DNA of 64,000 nt from Novosphingobium arvoryzae (lineage in GTDB: Bacteria; Pseudomonadota; Alphaproteobacteria; Sphingomonadales; Sphingomonadaceae), in contig NZ_BMZD01000003.1 in assembly GCF_014652615.1 (NCBI RefSeq), positions 1 through 64,000 of the forward strand, read 5' to 3'. The notes below the pieces were generated by a model. The model had not been told where the DNA came from. It saw only the letters and a program-made list of their open reading frames with translations, and searched no databases. Made by a program: the position numbers and the translations under genes. Every line of letters begins with the position of its first letter. The first letter of the stretch is position 1. Shown here piece after piece: positions 42,835 to 51,886 of the stretch.

Positions 42835-44583
42835 TTACACCAGCGCCTTGGCTTCATCGTCCATGGTCCCGGCAACGCTGTCGCCGTAAAGGATCATGTC
42901 CGTGTGCGCCGCGCCCGACGGGATCATCGGGAAGCAGTTGGCTTCCTTGGCGACCAGGCAATCGACGATCACCGGGCCGGGATGGTCGATCATCGCCTGA
43001 ATGCCGGCGTCCAGCTGGCTTTCGTCCTCGATGCGGATGCCCTTCCAGCCATAGGCTTCGGCCAGGCGGACGAAATCGGGCAGGCTGTCGGAATAGCTTT
43101 CCGAATAGCGGCTTTCATAAGTCAGCTCCTGCCACTGGCGGACCATCCCCATCCATTCGTTGTTGAGGATGAAGACCTTCACCGGCAGGCGGTACTGCGT
43201 GGCGGTGCCCAGTTCCTGGATGTTCATCTGGATCGAGGCATCGCCCGCGATGTCGATGACCAGGCTGTCCGGATTGCCCAGCTGCGCGCCGATCGCGGCG
43301 GGCAGGCCATAGCCCATTGTGCCCAGACCGCCGGACGTCAGCCATTTGTTCGGGCCAAAGAAGTGGAAGTGCTGCGCCGCCCACATCTGGTGCTGGCCGA
43401 CTTCGGTGGAAATCACCGGATCGAGGTGCTTGGTCAGCTCGAACAGGCGCTCGATCGCCAGCTGCGGCATGATCGCCTGCGGGTCACGCGGATAGGCCAG
43501 GCTCTTGCGAGTGCGCCAGCCGTCGATCCGGGCCTTCCAGTCCGACAGGTTCTGCGGCTTGCGGTTGCCCCAGGCGGCGATCAGCTGTTCCAGCACTTCG
43601 CCGCAGTCACCGATGATCGGCAGGTCGACCGTGACGGTCTTGTTGATCGAGCTGCGGTCGATGTCGATGTGGATCTTGGTCGAATGGGGCGAGAACGCAT
43701 CCAGCCGGCCCGTCACGCGGTCGTCGAAGCGCGCACCGATGCAGACCACCAGGTCGGCCTGGTTCATCGCCATGTTGGATTCATAGGTGCCATGCATGCC
43801 CAGCATGCCCAGCCAGTCGGCATGATCGGCCGGAAACGCGCCCAGGCCCATCAGCGTGGAGGTAACGGGCGCGCCAGTCAGCTCCTGCAGCTGGCGCAGC
43901 AGGTCCGCCGCATGCGGGCCGGAATTGATCACGCCGCCGCCGGTGTAGAAGATCGGCGCGCGGGCATTGGCCAGCAGCTCGATCGCGCGGGCGATGTCCT
44001 TGTCGGACCCGCGCGTCTGCGGGTTGTAGCGGCTTTCCTTCTGGGGCGGCGCGCCGTTCCACTGGGCCGAGGCGATCTGCACGTCCTTGGGAATGTCGAT
44101 CACGACCGGGCCGGGGCGGCCGGTGGTGGCGATGCGAAACGCCTCGTCGATGATCCCGGCCAGTTCCGCCGGGTCCTTCACCAGGTAGTTGTGCTTGGTG
44201 CAGTGCCGCGTGATGCCGATGGTGTCGGCTTCCTGGAACGCGTCGGAGCCGATTAGCCCGGTGGGGACCTGACCGGTGATGACGACCAGCGGAATCGAAT
44301 CCATGAACGCATCGGCAATGCCGGTGACGGCATTGGTCGCGCCGGGGCCGGACGTGACGAGCACCACGCCGGGCTTGCCGGTGGACCGCGCATAGCCTTC
44401 GGCCGCGTGCGCCGCGCCCGCTTCGTGGCGGACCAGGATGTGGCGAATGCGGGCATCGTTGAACAAGGCGTCATAAATCGGCAGCACCGCCCCGCCGGGA
44501 TAGCCGAACACGAATTCGACGCCCTGACGTGCCAGGCTTTCGACCAGAATAACGGCGCCGCTGCGCTCCTCGCTCACGTCCAT
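42835..44583 (-). CDS. ilvB: Acetolactate synthase, large (catalytic) subunit
   Basis: This roughly 580-aa thiamine diphosphate enzyme condenses pyruvate or 2-oxobutyrate, the first step of branched-chain amino acid synthesis. The N-terminal catalytic Glu lies in the segment ILVRHEAGAAHAAEGYAR. The central FAD/TPP domain follows, then the TPP motif GDASIQMNIQEL to NNEWMGMVRQWQ. Two starts are possible: ATG 44583, which lies directly against the AAAGGA site, and GTG 44577 (VSEERSGAVIL), which has the proper 6-base spacing. The GTG may be the real one. The leader upstream contains two hairpins. Confidence 0.95.
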   Translation of the reverse strand: MDVSEERSGAVILVESLARQGVEFVFGYPGGAVLPIYDALFNDARIRHILVRHEAGAAHAAEGYARSTGKPGVVLVTSGPGATNAVTGIADAFMDSIPLVVITGQVPTGLIGSDAFQEADTIGITRHCTKHNYLVKDPAELAGIIDEAFRIATTGRPGPVVIDIPKDVQIASAQWNGAPPQKESRYNPQTRGSDKDIARAIELLANARAPIFYTGGGVINSGPHAADLLRQLQELTGAPVTSTLMGLGAFPADHADWLGMLGMHGTYESNMAMNQADLVVCIGARFDDRVTGRLDAFSPHSTKIHIDIDRSSINKTVTVDLPIIGDCGEVLEQLIAAWGNRKPQNLSDWKARIDGWRTRKSLAYPRDPQAIMPQLAIERLFELTKHLDPVISTEVGQHQMWAAQHFHFFGPNKWLTSGGLGTMGYGLPAAIGAQLGNPDSLVIDIAGDASIQMNIQELGTATQYRLPVKVFILNNEWMGMVRQWQELTYESRYSESYSDSLPDFVRLAEAYGWKGIRIEDESQLDAGIQAMIDHPGPVIVDCLVAKEANCFPMIPSGAAHTDMILYGDSVAGTMDDEAKALV

Positions 44584-44620
44584 TCCTTTCGAATTTCGGG
44601 CGCTGTCCCCAGAAAGGACC

Positions 44621-44648
44621 GACCCGGCACAGGGGGCTGTGCCGGGTC
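44621..44648 (-). promoter_or_regulatory. 12-bp hairpin in the ilvB leader
   Basis: GACCCGGCACAG and CTGTGCCGGGTC form a perfect 12-bp stem around a four-base loop, about 40 bases before ilvB. It is not followed by a clean T run. A role in attenuation or mRNA stability is inferred from its place. Confidence 0.5.
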
Positions 44649-44666
44649 TCCCTCTCCAACTCGCGC

Positions 44667-44685
44667 AAAAACCGCAAGAGCGGTT
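44667..44685 (-). terminator. Hairpin with T run upstream of ilvB
   Basis: On the minus strand AACCGC, loop TCTT and GCGGTT run into TTTTT. It lies 43 bases after the miaA stop and could end miaA transcription. Because the likely ilvB promoter is further upstream, it may instead be an attenuator inside the ilvB leader. Confidence 0.5.
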
Positions 44686-44695
44686 GTTGCATTTG

Positions 44696-44724
44696 CCTCT
44701 ATGCGACGAAAAATAACGTGTCAA
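44696..44724 (-). promoter_or_regulatory. Likely ilvB promoter
   Basis: TTGACA (44719-44724 on the minus strand), a 17-base spacer and TAGAGG (44696-44701) lie immediately after the miaA stop codon. The -35 is a perfect match and the -10 is weak. Transcription from here would include both leader hairpins. Confidence 0.45.
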
Positions 44725-44727
44725 CCA

Positions 44728-45687
44728 TCAACTGCGCAATAAATGAACAAACGCATCCTCGATTGCGAAATTATCTCCATCGGTGCGCGGCCATTCGGGC
44801 GGGGGCTGGCGGCGGAACCAGGTGTATTGGCGCTTGGCATAGTTGCGCGTGGCCTGTGCCGCCGCGGTTTCGGCTTCGGCCAGCGTTGATTCCCCGCGCA
44901 GGAACGCCGCGATTTCGGGCACGCCGATGGCGCGCATCACGGGCAGGGCGGGATCGAGCTGGCGCGCCAGCAGGGCGCGAACCTCGTCAATGGCGCCGCG
45001 CTCCAGCATCAGGGCAAAGCGGGCATCGCAGCGGGCGTAAAGCGCGGCGCGGTCAGGCAGCAGGATCAGCGGGTGCAGGGCGATGGCATGGCCGATCCCG
45101 CCCGTCTTGCGCGTCTGCCAGTCCGCGATCGAGCGCCCGGTAGAGCGCACGACTTCCAGTGCGCGCGCGATCCGCGCCGCATCCGCCGGGGCGAGCAGGG
45201 CGGCGCGGGCGGGGTCTTCGGCCTGCAGCGCGGCATAGGCGTCCGCGACGGGGAGGGCACGCACCGCCTCGCGCACCGCCGCGTCTATCGGCGGCACGGG
45301 GGCGATCCCGTCGAGCAGGGTGCGGATATAGAGGCCGGTCCCGCCCACCAGGATCGGCACGCCCCCGCCGGCATGGACTTCGGCAATCACCGCGCGGGCG
45401 GCAGCGGCCCAGTCGGCAGCGGAGCAGGCGCGCGCGCCGTCCCAATCGCCAAACAGGCGGTGCGGCACGCCCTGCATCTCCTCTGCCGAGGGGCGTGCGG
45501 ACAGCACCGCCAGATCGGCATAGACTTGCGCGCTGTCGGCGTTGATGACGGTGGCGGCGCGGCCCTGTGCGCCAAGCGCCAGTGCGAGGCGCACCGCGCA
45601 ATCGCTCTTGCCGCTGGCGGTCGGCCCTGCGATGAGCGCGACCGGCGGAAGGCCAACTACCGATTCAGGGAATTCAGACGTGTTCAT
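44728..45687 (-). CDS. miaA: tRNA dimethylallyltransferase
   Basis: This 319-aa enzyme adds an isopentenyl group to A37 of tRNAs that read codons beginning with U. The P-loop [19 protein letters not shown], the DSAQVYADL segment, the [10 protein letters not shown] region and [16 protein letters not shown] fit the family. The start codon (45685-45687) overlaps the start of the divergent serB gene, so its promoter must lie inside serB. Confidence 0.95.
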   Translation of the reverse strand: MNTSEFPESVVGLPPVALIAGPTASGKSDCAVRLALALGAQGRAATVINADSAQVYADLAVLSARPSAEEMQGVPHRLFGDWDGARACSAADWAAAARAVIAEVHAGGGVPILVGGTGLYIRTLLDGIAPVPPIDAAVREAVRALPVADAYAALQAEDPARAALLAPADAARIARALEVVRSTGRSIADWQTRKTGGIGHAIALHPLILLPDRAALYARCDARFALMLERGAIDEVRALLARQLDPALPVMRAIGVPEIAAFLRGESTLAEAETAAAQATRNYAKRQYTWFRRQPPPEWPRTDGDNFAIEDAFVHLLRS

Positions 45688-46561
45688 TGCCCGCTTGATA
45701 GCAGAACCCGCGCGGCTTGCCGCAAATTGTGACGCGGCGATCCATGCGCTGGAAGCGGCGGGGATGAAAGTGCACCGGGCCGAGCCGCTGAAAGTCCACG
45801 ACGACGTGCTGGAAGTCGCCGCCGATCACGGCACTGCCGCCACCTTGCGCGGCGTGCTCGACGCCCAATTCTCTCCGGTTGACCTGCTGGTCAGCGATCA
45901 TGCGCCCGGCGTGCCGGGGGTGTTCGTGTCGGACATGGATTCGACCATGATCTCGGCCGAATGCATCGACGAGCTGGCCGATTTCGCGGGCCTGAAGGAC
46001 CAGATTGCCGACATTACCGAACGCGCGATGCAGGGTGAGCTGGACTTTGCCGAGGCGCTGACCGAGCGGGTGCGGCTGCTGGGCGGGCTGGGCGAGGACG
46101 CGATCCAGCAGTGCCTGGATGAACGCATCTTCGACATGCCCGGCGCGCGCACGCTGGTCGCCACTCTTAAGGCCCACGGCACCGAAACGGTGCTGGTGAC
46201 CGGCGGCTTTCACCAGTTCGCCGATCCCGTGGCGGAACGGCTGGGGTTTGAGCGCGTCGTCGGCAACCGGCTGGCGGTTGCGCATGGCAAGCTGACCGGC
46301 GGGCTGGTCGGCGATATCGTCGACAGCTCGGTGAAGGAGGCGGTGCTGCGCGCCGAAGTCGCCCGCCGCGATGGCGCGGCCAGCCTGGCCACCGGCGACG
46401 GGGCGAACGACATTCCGATGCTGATCGCGGCCAGCTATGGCATTGCCTATCACGCCAAGCCCAAGGCCCGCGCAGCGGCGCACGGCTGGGTGGAGCAGGG
46501 CGACCTGACCTCGGTGCTCAAACTGCTGGGCGTTGCGCGGGGGGACTGGGTTTCCGTCTAA
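45680..46561 (+). CDS. serB: Phosphoserine phosphatase
   Basis: This 293-aa HAD-family enzyme makes L-serine from phosphoserine. The nucleophile motif [20 protein letters not shown], the Ser in [12 protein letters not shown], and the late Lys/Asp motif [12 protein letters not shown] are present. An N-terminal region of about 80 residues resembles an ACT-like module. The start is GTG 45680 with AGGGA upstream, within 8 bases of the divergent miaA start. It ends 4 bases inside the convergent membrane-protein gene. Confidence 0.94.
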   Translation: MFIARLIAEPARLAANCDAAIHALEAAGMKVHRAEPLKVHDDVLEVAADHGTAATLRGVLDAQFSPVDLLVSDHAPGVPGVFVSDMDSTMISAECIDELADFAGLKDQIADITERAMQGELDFAEALTERVRLLGGLGEDAIQQCLDERIFDMPGARTLVATLKAHGTETVLVTGGFHQFADPVAERLGFERVVGNRLAVAHGKLTGGLVGDIVDSSVKEAVLRAEVARRDGAASLATGDGANDIPMLIAASYGIAYHAKPKARAAAHGWVEQGDLTSVLKLLGVARGDWVSV

Positions 46562-47136
46562 GCGGCAACCTTGCGCCGGGCCGCGATCCGCAGGCCCAGC
46601 GCGGCCAGCGCCAGCGCGGTGCCGATCACCCCTTCGACCCGCGTTTCGACATCGAGGATCCGCACCGCATAGGCCAGCGTGAAGATCAGCCACAGGTAGT
46701 GAATGCCCAGGCTGTGCAGCCGCTTCCAGTTGCGTCCCAGCTTGCGCATCGCCGCGTCCGTGGAAGTGGCCGCCATCGCATAGAGCAGCGCATAGGCGAG
46801 GGCGCCGGGAATGAGCGCGGCAATTGGCCGGGTCTCGTCACCCAGTTTCAGGAACACGGCCAGTGCGAACAGGTGCACGGTGTGGCAGGCGGCAAAGCCC
46901 AGGCCCCAGAACCGGCGGTCGCGCAGGACGGTCCGGCGCCAGCCGCCCGGCCACAGCCGCACCAGCGACGAGGCCAGATAGACCAGCAGGAACAGCGGGA
47001 ACCCGACCCGCGCGGTCCAGCGCGCGGCCAGTTCCCAGCCGTCGACCGGCAGGATTGCCGAAGCCATCCCGGCCAGCATTGCCGCGAGCCCGATAATCAG
47101 GCCGATCAGCAGCGGCCATTGACTTGGTAGTGGCAT
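46558..47136 (-). CDS. Ferric reductase-like transmembrane protein (MsrQ-like)
   Basis: This 192-aa inner-membrane protein has five to six hydrophobic helices and two pairs of His placed for heme ligation: CHTVHLFAL in one helix and LHSLGIHYLW in another. That is the pattern of the ferric-reductase-like domain found in MsrQ, the heme partner of periplasmic methionine sulfoxide reductase MsrP. No msrP gene lies next to it, so the partner is unknown. The stop overlaps the serB stop in convergent orientation. Confidence 0.75.
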   Translation of the reverse strand: MPLPSQWPLLIGLIIGLAAMLAGMASAILPVDGWELAARWTARVGFPLFLLVYLASSLVRLWPGGWRRTVLRDRRFWGLGFAACHTVHLFALAVFLKLGDETRPIAALIPGALAYALLYAMAATSTDAAMRKLGRNWKRLHSLGIHYLWLIFTLAYAVRILDVETRVEGVIGTALALAALGLRIAARRKVAA

Positions 47137-47218
47137 GAGAAACCCGTAAAAACCCGCATGGTTTGATTCGACTGCCCGATTATCAAAGCCGCGCCGCGAT
47201 CGCTACTGTATCGCAGTA

Positions 47219-47247
47219 TTGACACCAGTGTTAGTAATTCGCATATT
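47219..47247 (+). promoter_or_regulatory. Promoter of coq4, probably giving a leaderless mRNA
   Basis: TTGACA (47219-47224), 17 bases, then CATATT (47242-47247) make a near-consensus promoter. The expected first transcribed base is about 47254, next to the ATG at 47255. Confidence 0.6.
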
Positions 47248-47254
47248 CACCTTC

Positions 47255-48100
47255 ATGGATATGCACGCCGCCCCCATGTCGCCCGTCCTCGACACTGTCG
47301 CTGGAACCTCGCCCGCTGCCGACCTGCCGGTGATGGACCCGGCCCGACCCGCACTGCGCTATGACTTTGCGAAGGCCTGGCGCCATTTCAAGGAGCTGGT
47401 GAAGGACAAGGAAAACACCGCCGAAGTCGCGCCGATCTTTGAAGCGCTGCCCTGGCGGCAGGGCTATGACGCGGCCAAGGCGTTTCTGGCGACCGAGCAG
47501 GGCCAGCGCCTGCGCGCGACCGAGCCGTTCCTGCCGACCTTGCTGGATGACCACGACACGCTGCGCAAGTTGCCCAAGGGCAGCCTGGCCCACGTTTACT
47601 GCGATTTCATGGAACGCGAAGGGCTGACCGCGCACGGGCTGGTCGAGGATCTGGCGAAGTATCGCCGGGCGGACCAGTATTACAGCGATCAGGTCGAATG
47701 GTATTTCAACCGGATGCGCGACACGCACGATCTGCAGCACGTGCTGTCCGGCTATGGCCGCGATGCGCTGGGCGAACAGTGCGTGCTGGCATTCACCTAT
47801 GGCCAGCAGCCCGCGCTGGCGCATCTGTTCCTCGGCTATGCCGGGGCGCTGGAAATCCGCAAGCGGATCAAGAGCAAGGCCCCGATCCTGCGCGCCGTGC
47901 GCAAGGCGCAGCGCATGGGCAATACCTGCCGCCGGATCATCGAGCAGCCGATCCGGGAACTGCTGGCGATGCCGTATGAAGAGGCGCGCAAGGCCGTGGG
48001 GATCACCACGCCGCACTATTACCAGGCGGTGCACAGCCAGTGGCGGAGCGAAGGGATCGATCCCTATGACCTGCTGGCGGCGGTGAAAAAGGCGGCCTGA
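47255..48100 (+). CDS. Coq4 family protein (ubiquinone biosynthesis)
   Basis: This 281-aa protein matches bacterial Coq4. The HDLQHVLSGYG segment (about 154-164, the HDxxH metal motif) and the Glu further on (GALEIRKR region) are kept. Coq4 has been linked to oxidative decarboxylation in ubiquinone ring modification and to scaffolding the complex. The first 30 residues are low in structure. A second ATG lies two codons in. No ribosome-binding site is seen, in line with a leaderless transcript from the promoter just upstream. Confidence 0.85.
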   Translation: MDMHAAPMSPVLDTVAGTSPAADLPVMDPARPALRYDFAKAWRHFKELVKDKENTAEVAPIFEALPWRQGYDAAKAFLATEQGQRLRATEPFLPTLLDDHDTLRKLPKGSLAHVYCDFMEREGLTAHGLVEDLAKYRRADQYYSDQVEWYFNRMRDTHDLQHVLSGYGRDALGEQCVLAFTYGQQPALAHLFLGYAGALEIRKRIKSKAPILRAVRKAQRMGNTCRRIIEQPIRELLAMPYEEARKAVGITTPHYYQAVHSQWRSEGIDPYDLLAAVKKAA

Positions 48101-48127
48101 GACAAGGCCCCACCCGACAAGCCCCTT

Positions 48128-48263
48128 CGTCATGCTGAACTTGTTTCAGCATCCAACCGTCAGCCCACGCTGATTTGACCGGCTTAGCGCTGCCGTTCAG
48201 CTTGAGGCCGGCTACGCGCTGCGCTTCCGGCCCGATGGATGCTGAAACAAGTTCAGCATGACG
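48128..48263. repeat. Perfect 28-bp inverted repeat between coq4 and purL
   Basis: Arms at 48128-48155 and 48236-48263 are exact complements, beginning CGTCATGCTGAACTTGTTTC. The 80 bases between them are GC-rich and can fold further. A run of six T follows the right arm on the plus strand. Sitting between convergent genes, it probably stops transcription from coq4 and perhaps from purL. It is another intergenic repeat family of this genome. Confidence 0.8.
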
Positions 48264-48283
48264 GTTTTTTCAGAGGCTGTGCC

Positions 48284-50467
48284 TTACCCTTCCATCCAGT
48301 CGCGGAAGAACGCGTCGTTGGCTTCGCGCAGTTCTGCGAGTTCCACCGAGAAGCCGGGACCAGCCACCGCGGTGCCGCCGGTGGTGCCGACGCGCAGCAT
48401 CGGAATGCCGGCCGCCTGGATCTGGTCCGCGACCGCGCTGGTCACGACATAGCGGGCCTGGTCTTCCCCGAACGCGGTGAAGTGATCGCCGATTTCCTCC
48501 AGCGTGCAACCGATCCCGCCCGCCAGCGCCATTTCGGCCAGCGCGACCAGCAGGCCGCCGTCCGACACGTCATGCACGGCCGAAACCTTGCCATCCGCGA
48601 TCAGCTGGCGGACGAATTCGGCGTGGGCGCGTTCCTTGGCCAGATCGACCGGCGGCGGCGCACCGTCTTCGCGGCCGTGGATTTCGCGCAGCCACAGCGA
48701 CTGGCCCAGATGGCCGTTCGACTGGCCGATCACGAAGATCGCCTCGCCCGCCGACTTGAAGGCCACGGTCGCCATCGCGCCATAGTCCTGCATCAGGCCG
48801 ACGCCGCCGATGGCCGGGGTCGGCAGGATCGCCGAGCCGCCGCCGGTGGCCTTGCTTTCGTTGTAGAGGCTGACGTTGCCCGACACGATGGGGTAGTCCA
48901 GCGCGCGGCAGGCATCGCCCATGCCTTCCAGGCAGCCAACGATCTGCGCCATGATTTCGGGGCGCTGCGGGTTGGCGAAGTTCAGGCAGTTGGTGATCGC
49001 CAACGGCGTCGCGCCGACCGCGCTGATGTTGCGATAGGTTTCCGCGACCGCCTGCTTGCCGCCTTCATAGGGGTCGGCATAGCAATAGCGCGGGGTGCAG
49101 TCGGTGCTCATCGCCAGCGCCTTGCGGGTGCCGTGGATGCGCACGACGGCCGCGTCGCCGCCGCTCTTCTGCAGGGTGTCCGCGCCGACCTGGCTATCAT
49201 ACTGCTGCCAGATCCAGCTGCGATTGGCGAGGTCCGCGCAGCCCATCAGCTTGACGAGGTCCGCGCCGAGATCGGCCGAGGGCGGGACGTTACCCAGCGG
49301 CGCGACATTGGCCCACGCGGCATAGTCCGCGCGGCTGGCGGCGGGCCGGTCATAGAGCGGCGCGTCTTCGGCCAGCGGGCCAAGCGGGATGTCGCACACG
49401 GTTTCGCCCTGCCAGGTCAGCACCATGTGGCCGGTGTCGGTCACTTCGCCGATCACGGCAAAGTCCAGCTCCCACTTCCTGAAGATCGCCTCGGCCATGG
49501 CTTCCTTGCCCGGCTTCAGCACCATCAGCATGCGTTCCTGCGATTCGGACAGCATCATTTCATAAGGCGTCATGCCCTCTTCGCGGCACGGCACCTTGTC
49601 CATGTCGAGCACGATCCCGGCCTTGCCGTTGGTCGCCATTTCGACCGAGCTGGACGTCAGCCCCGCCGCGCCCATGTCCTGGATGGCAACGATCGCGTCG
49701 GTCGCCATCAGTTCCAGGCACGCCTCGATCAGCAGCTTTTCGGTGAAGGGATCGCCCACCTGCACGGTCGGGCGCTTTTCGTCCGACTTCTCGTCGAAGT
49801 CCGCCGACGCCATGGTGGCGCCGTGGATGCCGTCGCGGCCGGTCTTGGAGCCGACATAGACGATCGGATTGCCGATGCCGGTGGCGGCGGAATAGAAGAT
49901 CTTGTCGGTATCGGCGATCCCCACGGTCATCGCGTTGACCAGGATGTTGCCGTCATAGGCCTTGTGGAAATTGGTTTCCCCGCCGACCGTCGGCACGCCC
50001 ACGCAGTTGCCATAGCCACCGATGCCGGCGACCACGCCTTGCACCAGGTGCTTCATCTTGGGGTGGTCGGGCCGGCCAAAGCGCAGCGCGTTCATGTTCG
50101 CCACCGGGCGCGCGCCCATCGTGAACACGTCGCGCAGGATGCCGCCAACGCCGGTTGCCGCGCCCTGATAGGGCTCGATGTAGCTGGGGTGGTTGTGGCT
50201 TTCCATCTTGAAGATGGCGGCCTGACCGTCGCCAATGTCGATCACGCCCGCGTTCTCGCCCGGGCCGCAGATCACCCACGGTGCCTCGGTCGGCAGCTTC
50301 TTGAGGTGGATGCGGCTGGACTTGTACGAGCAATGCTCTGACCACATCACCGAAAAGATGCCAAGTTCCACCATGTTCGGCTCACGCCCCAGCGCGTGCA
50401 GCACGCGGGCGTATTCTTCCTCGGACAGCCCGTGGGCGGCGACAACTTCGGGAGTGATTTCGGCCAT
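48284..50467 (-). CDS. purL: Phosphoribosylformylglycinamidine synthase subunit PurL
   Basis: This 727-aa enzyme of the fourth purine step is the short form, which needs separate PurQ and PurS subunits; neither is in view. It begins [22 protein letters not shown]. Nearby are [17 protein letters not shown] (catalytic His), [17 protein letters not shown] and [13 protein letters not shown]. The second half has [14 protein letters not shown] and [16 protein letters not shown]. Length and motifs are normal. Confidence 0.96.
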   Translation of the reverse strand: MAEITPEVVAAHGLSEEEYARVLHALGREPNMVELGIFSVMWSEHCSYKSSRIHLKKLPTEAPWVICGPGENAGVIDIGDGQAAIFKMESHNHPSYIEPYQGAATGVGGILRDVFTMGARPVANMNALRFGRPDHPKMKHLVQGVVAGIGGYGNCVGVPTVGGETNFHKAYDGNILVNAMTVGIADTDKIFYSAATGIGNPIVYVGSKTGRDGIHGATMASADFDEKSDEKRPTVQVGDPFTEKLLIEACLELMATDAIVAIQDMGAAGLTSSSVEMATNGKAGIVLDMDKVPCREEGMTPYEMMLSESQERMLMVLKPGKEAMAEAIFRKWELDFAVIGEVTDTGHMVLTWQGETVCDIPLGPLAEDAPLYDRPAASRADYAAWANVAPLGNVPPSADLGADLVKLMGCADLANRSWIWQQYDSQVGADTLQKSGGDAAVVRIHGTRKALAMSTDCTPRYCYADPYEGGKQAVAETYRNISAVGATPLAITNCLNFANPQRPEIMAQIVGCLEGMGDACRALDYPIVSGNVSLYNESKATGGGSAILPTPAIGGVGLMQDYGAMATVAFKSAGEAIFVIGQSNGHLGQSLWLREIHGREDGAPPPVDLAKERAHAEFVRQLIADGKVSAVHDVSDGGLLVALAEMALAGGIGCTLEEIGDHFTAFGEDQARYVVTSAVADQIQAAGIPMLRVGTTGGTAVAGPGFSVELAELREANDAFFRDWMEG

Positions 50468-50499
50468 GCGCGGCCCTTAGCGCCGCCGGGCGAGTCCCG

Positions 50500-51153
50500 C
50501 TAGCCCGTTCTGGCCGAATTTGCGGCGCTTTTCCCCATCCACCACGCCGCCAGCGTCGCCGCGCCATAGGCGAAGAAGGCCAGCAGGCTGGTGCCGGTGG
50601 TGACGTGCGGCTCCACCGGGCCGAACCAGTTGACCGCTTGCAGCGCCAGCAGGACCGCCGCCAGCACGCCGACGCGCAGTGGGGCGGGGCGTTTGCGGCG
50701 AACGTAAAGCCACAGCGCGCCAAAGGTCAGCCCCAGTTCCAGCGGCATCTCGATCGTGGGGTAGTTCCACAGCGCAAGGCCCAGCTTGGGCGGACTGCCT
50801 GCCAGCGTCAGGTCCGGCACATGGACCAGCAGGTCGAGGAACCAGTGCGACAGCAACACCAGCGCGGCGATCCCGGCAGCGGCGCGGCTTTTCGTCAGGC
50901 CCAGCACCAGCGCGCCGAACGCGGCGGCAAACACCGCGCTGCCCAGCAGGCTGTGGGTATAGGGCATGTGATAGAGGTCCATCGGGTTCATCACGCTGAC
51001 CCCGGGGCGAAACCGCATCGCTTCCGTCCCCGTCAGCAGCAGCCCGAAGAACGCCCAGTCGACCAGCTGCCCGGCCACAAACAGCGTGCCAAGCCCCGGC
51101 GCTTTCGGCCGGGCGGCAAGGGCGAGGGCCGGGGCCCAGTGGCCGATGAACAT
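50500..51153 (-). CDS. Membrane-bound metal-dependent hydrolase-like protein (YdjM/DUF457-like)
   Basis: This 217-aa inner-membrane protein has five or six helices. Potential metal ligands recur at helix ends: GHWAPALAL near the start, GQLVDWAFF, MPYTHSLLGSA and LSHWFLDLLVHVPDLT. This His/Asp pattern is typical of the YdjM-type membrane hydrolase group, but the family is poorly understood. It is followed 13 bases upstream on the same strand by the DUF2177 gene, so the two may be co-transcribed. Confidence 0.65.
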   Translation of the reverse strand: MFIGHWAPALALAARPKAPGLGTLFVAGQLVDWAFFGLLLTGTEAMRFRPGVSVMNPMDLYHMPYTHSLLGSAVFAAAFGALVLGLTKSRAAAGIAALVLLSHWFLDLLVHVPDLTLAGSPPKLGLALWNYPTIEMPLELGLTFGALWLYVRRKRPAPLRVGVLAAVLLALQAVNWFGPVEPHVTTGTSLLAFFAYGAATLAAWWMGKSAANSARTG

Positions 51154-51166
51154 GCGCCGGGTCTCC

Positions 51167-51562
51167 TCAGGCCATCTGCCGGACCGCGAAGGCCGCGATC
51201 CCGCAGGCCAGCGCGGTGGCGGACGCGCCCCACGCGATATCGACCAGCGTGACGTGCACCGGCCAGACCTTCAGCGTCGCCTGGTTGGTCAGGTCATAAG
51301 TGGCATAGGCGATCCCGCCCAGCAGCGCGCCGTTCAGCACCGCGTGCGGCACGCCCAGAGCGATCCCGGGGCGCACCGCGAACCACACCATGGCCGCGAT
51401 GTAGAGCAGGTAGAACACCAGCGCCGGTCCCATCCGGAACTGCTCTGCCAGCAGGTCGCCCAGCGCGGGGCGATAGAAGTTCGGCCCGGCCCAGCGCAGC
51501 CACAGCGCATCGAGGATGCCAAAGGATACTCCGGCGGCCAGATAGGCGATAATCCACTGCAT
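51167..51562 (-). CDS. DUF2177 family membrane protein
   Basis: This 131-aa protein has four membrane helices and the DUF2177 pattern: FGILDALWLRWAGPNFYRP near the start, then LNGALLGGIAYATYDLTNQATLKVWP, then DIAWGASATALAC. The function is unknown. The sequence suggests a small integral inner-membrane protein with no soluble domain. It is divergent from xseB. Confidence 0.85.
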   Translation of the reverse strand: MQWIIAYLAAGVSFGILDALWLRWAGPNFYRPALGDLLAEQFRMGPALVFYLLYIAAMVWFAVRPGIALGVPHAVLNGALLGGIAYATYDLTNQATLKVWPVHVTLVDIAWGASATALACGIAAFAVRQMA

Positions 51563-51625
51563 CGATTGCTCCCACGGTTTGTCGCAGCTTGACCCTTGGC
51601 CGCTGGACGGTCAATGCTTGATCCC

Positions 51626-51883
51626 ATGAGCGAGACTGCTGCCGATATCGCCGCGATGAGCTTCGAAGATGCGCTGCGCGCGTTGGAAGATGTGGTGCGC
51701 AAACTGGAAAGCGGCGAAGTGCCGCTGGACGATTCCATCACCCTGTACGAACGCGGCGAAGCGCTGCGCAAGCACTGCCAGGCCCGGCTCGACGCGGCGC
51801 AGACCCGGATCGAGAAGATCGTGGCCGGACCGGACGGGCAGGCCGCCGCCGTCCAGCCGTTCGATGCCGAACCGGGCCGCTAG
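51626..51883 (+). CDS. xseB: Exodeoxyribonuclease VII small subunit
   Basis: This 85-aa helical protein carries the family core MSFEDALRALEDVVRKLESGEVPLDDSITLYERGEALRKHC, arranged as a two-helix hairpin that winds on the large subunit XseA. The start at 51626 (MSETAADIAA) is preferred over an ATG four codons earlier, because the family begins near this point. It is 3 bases from ispA, a pairing that is widespread in bacteria. Confidence 0.94.
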   Translation: MSETAADIAAMSFEDALRALEDVVRKLESGEVPLDDSITLYERGEALRKHCQARLDAAQTRIEKIVAGPDGQAAAVQPFDAEPGR

Positions 51884-51886
51884 GCG

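Noticed and set aside
44471..44692. 73-codon frame in front of ilvB taken as a full leader peptide
   Set aside because: It has no early stop and runs out of frame into ilvB, unlike real attenuation leaders. Only its Leu-rich start is noted as a possibility.
48239..50341. 700-codon plus-strand frame opposite purL
   Set aside because: It is an antisense shadow of a fully recognisable purL.
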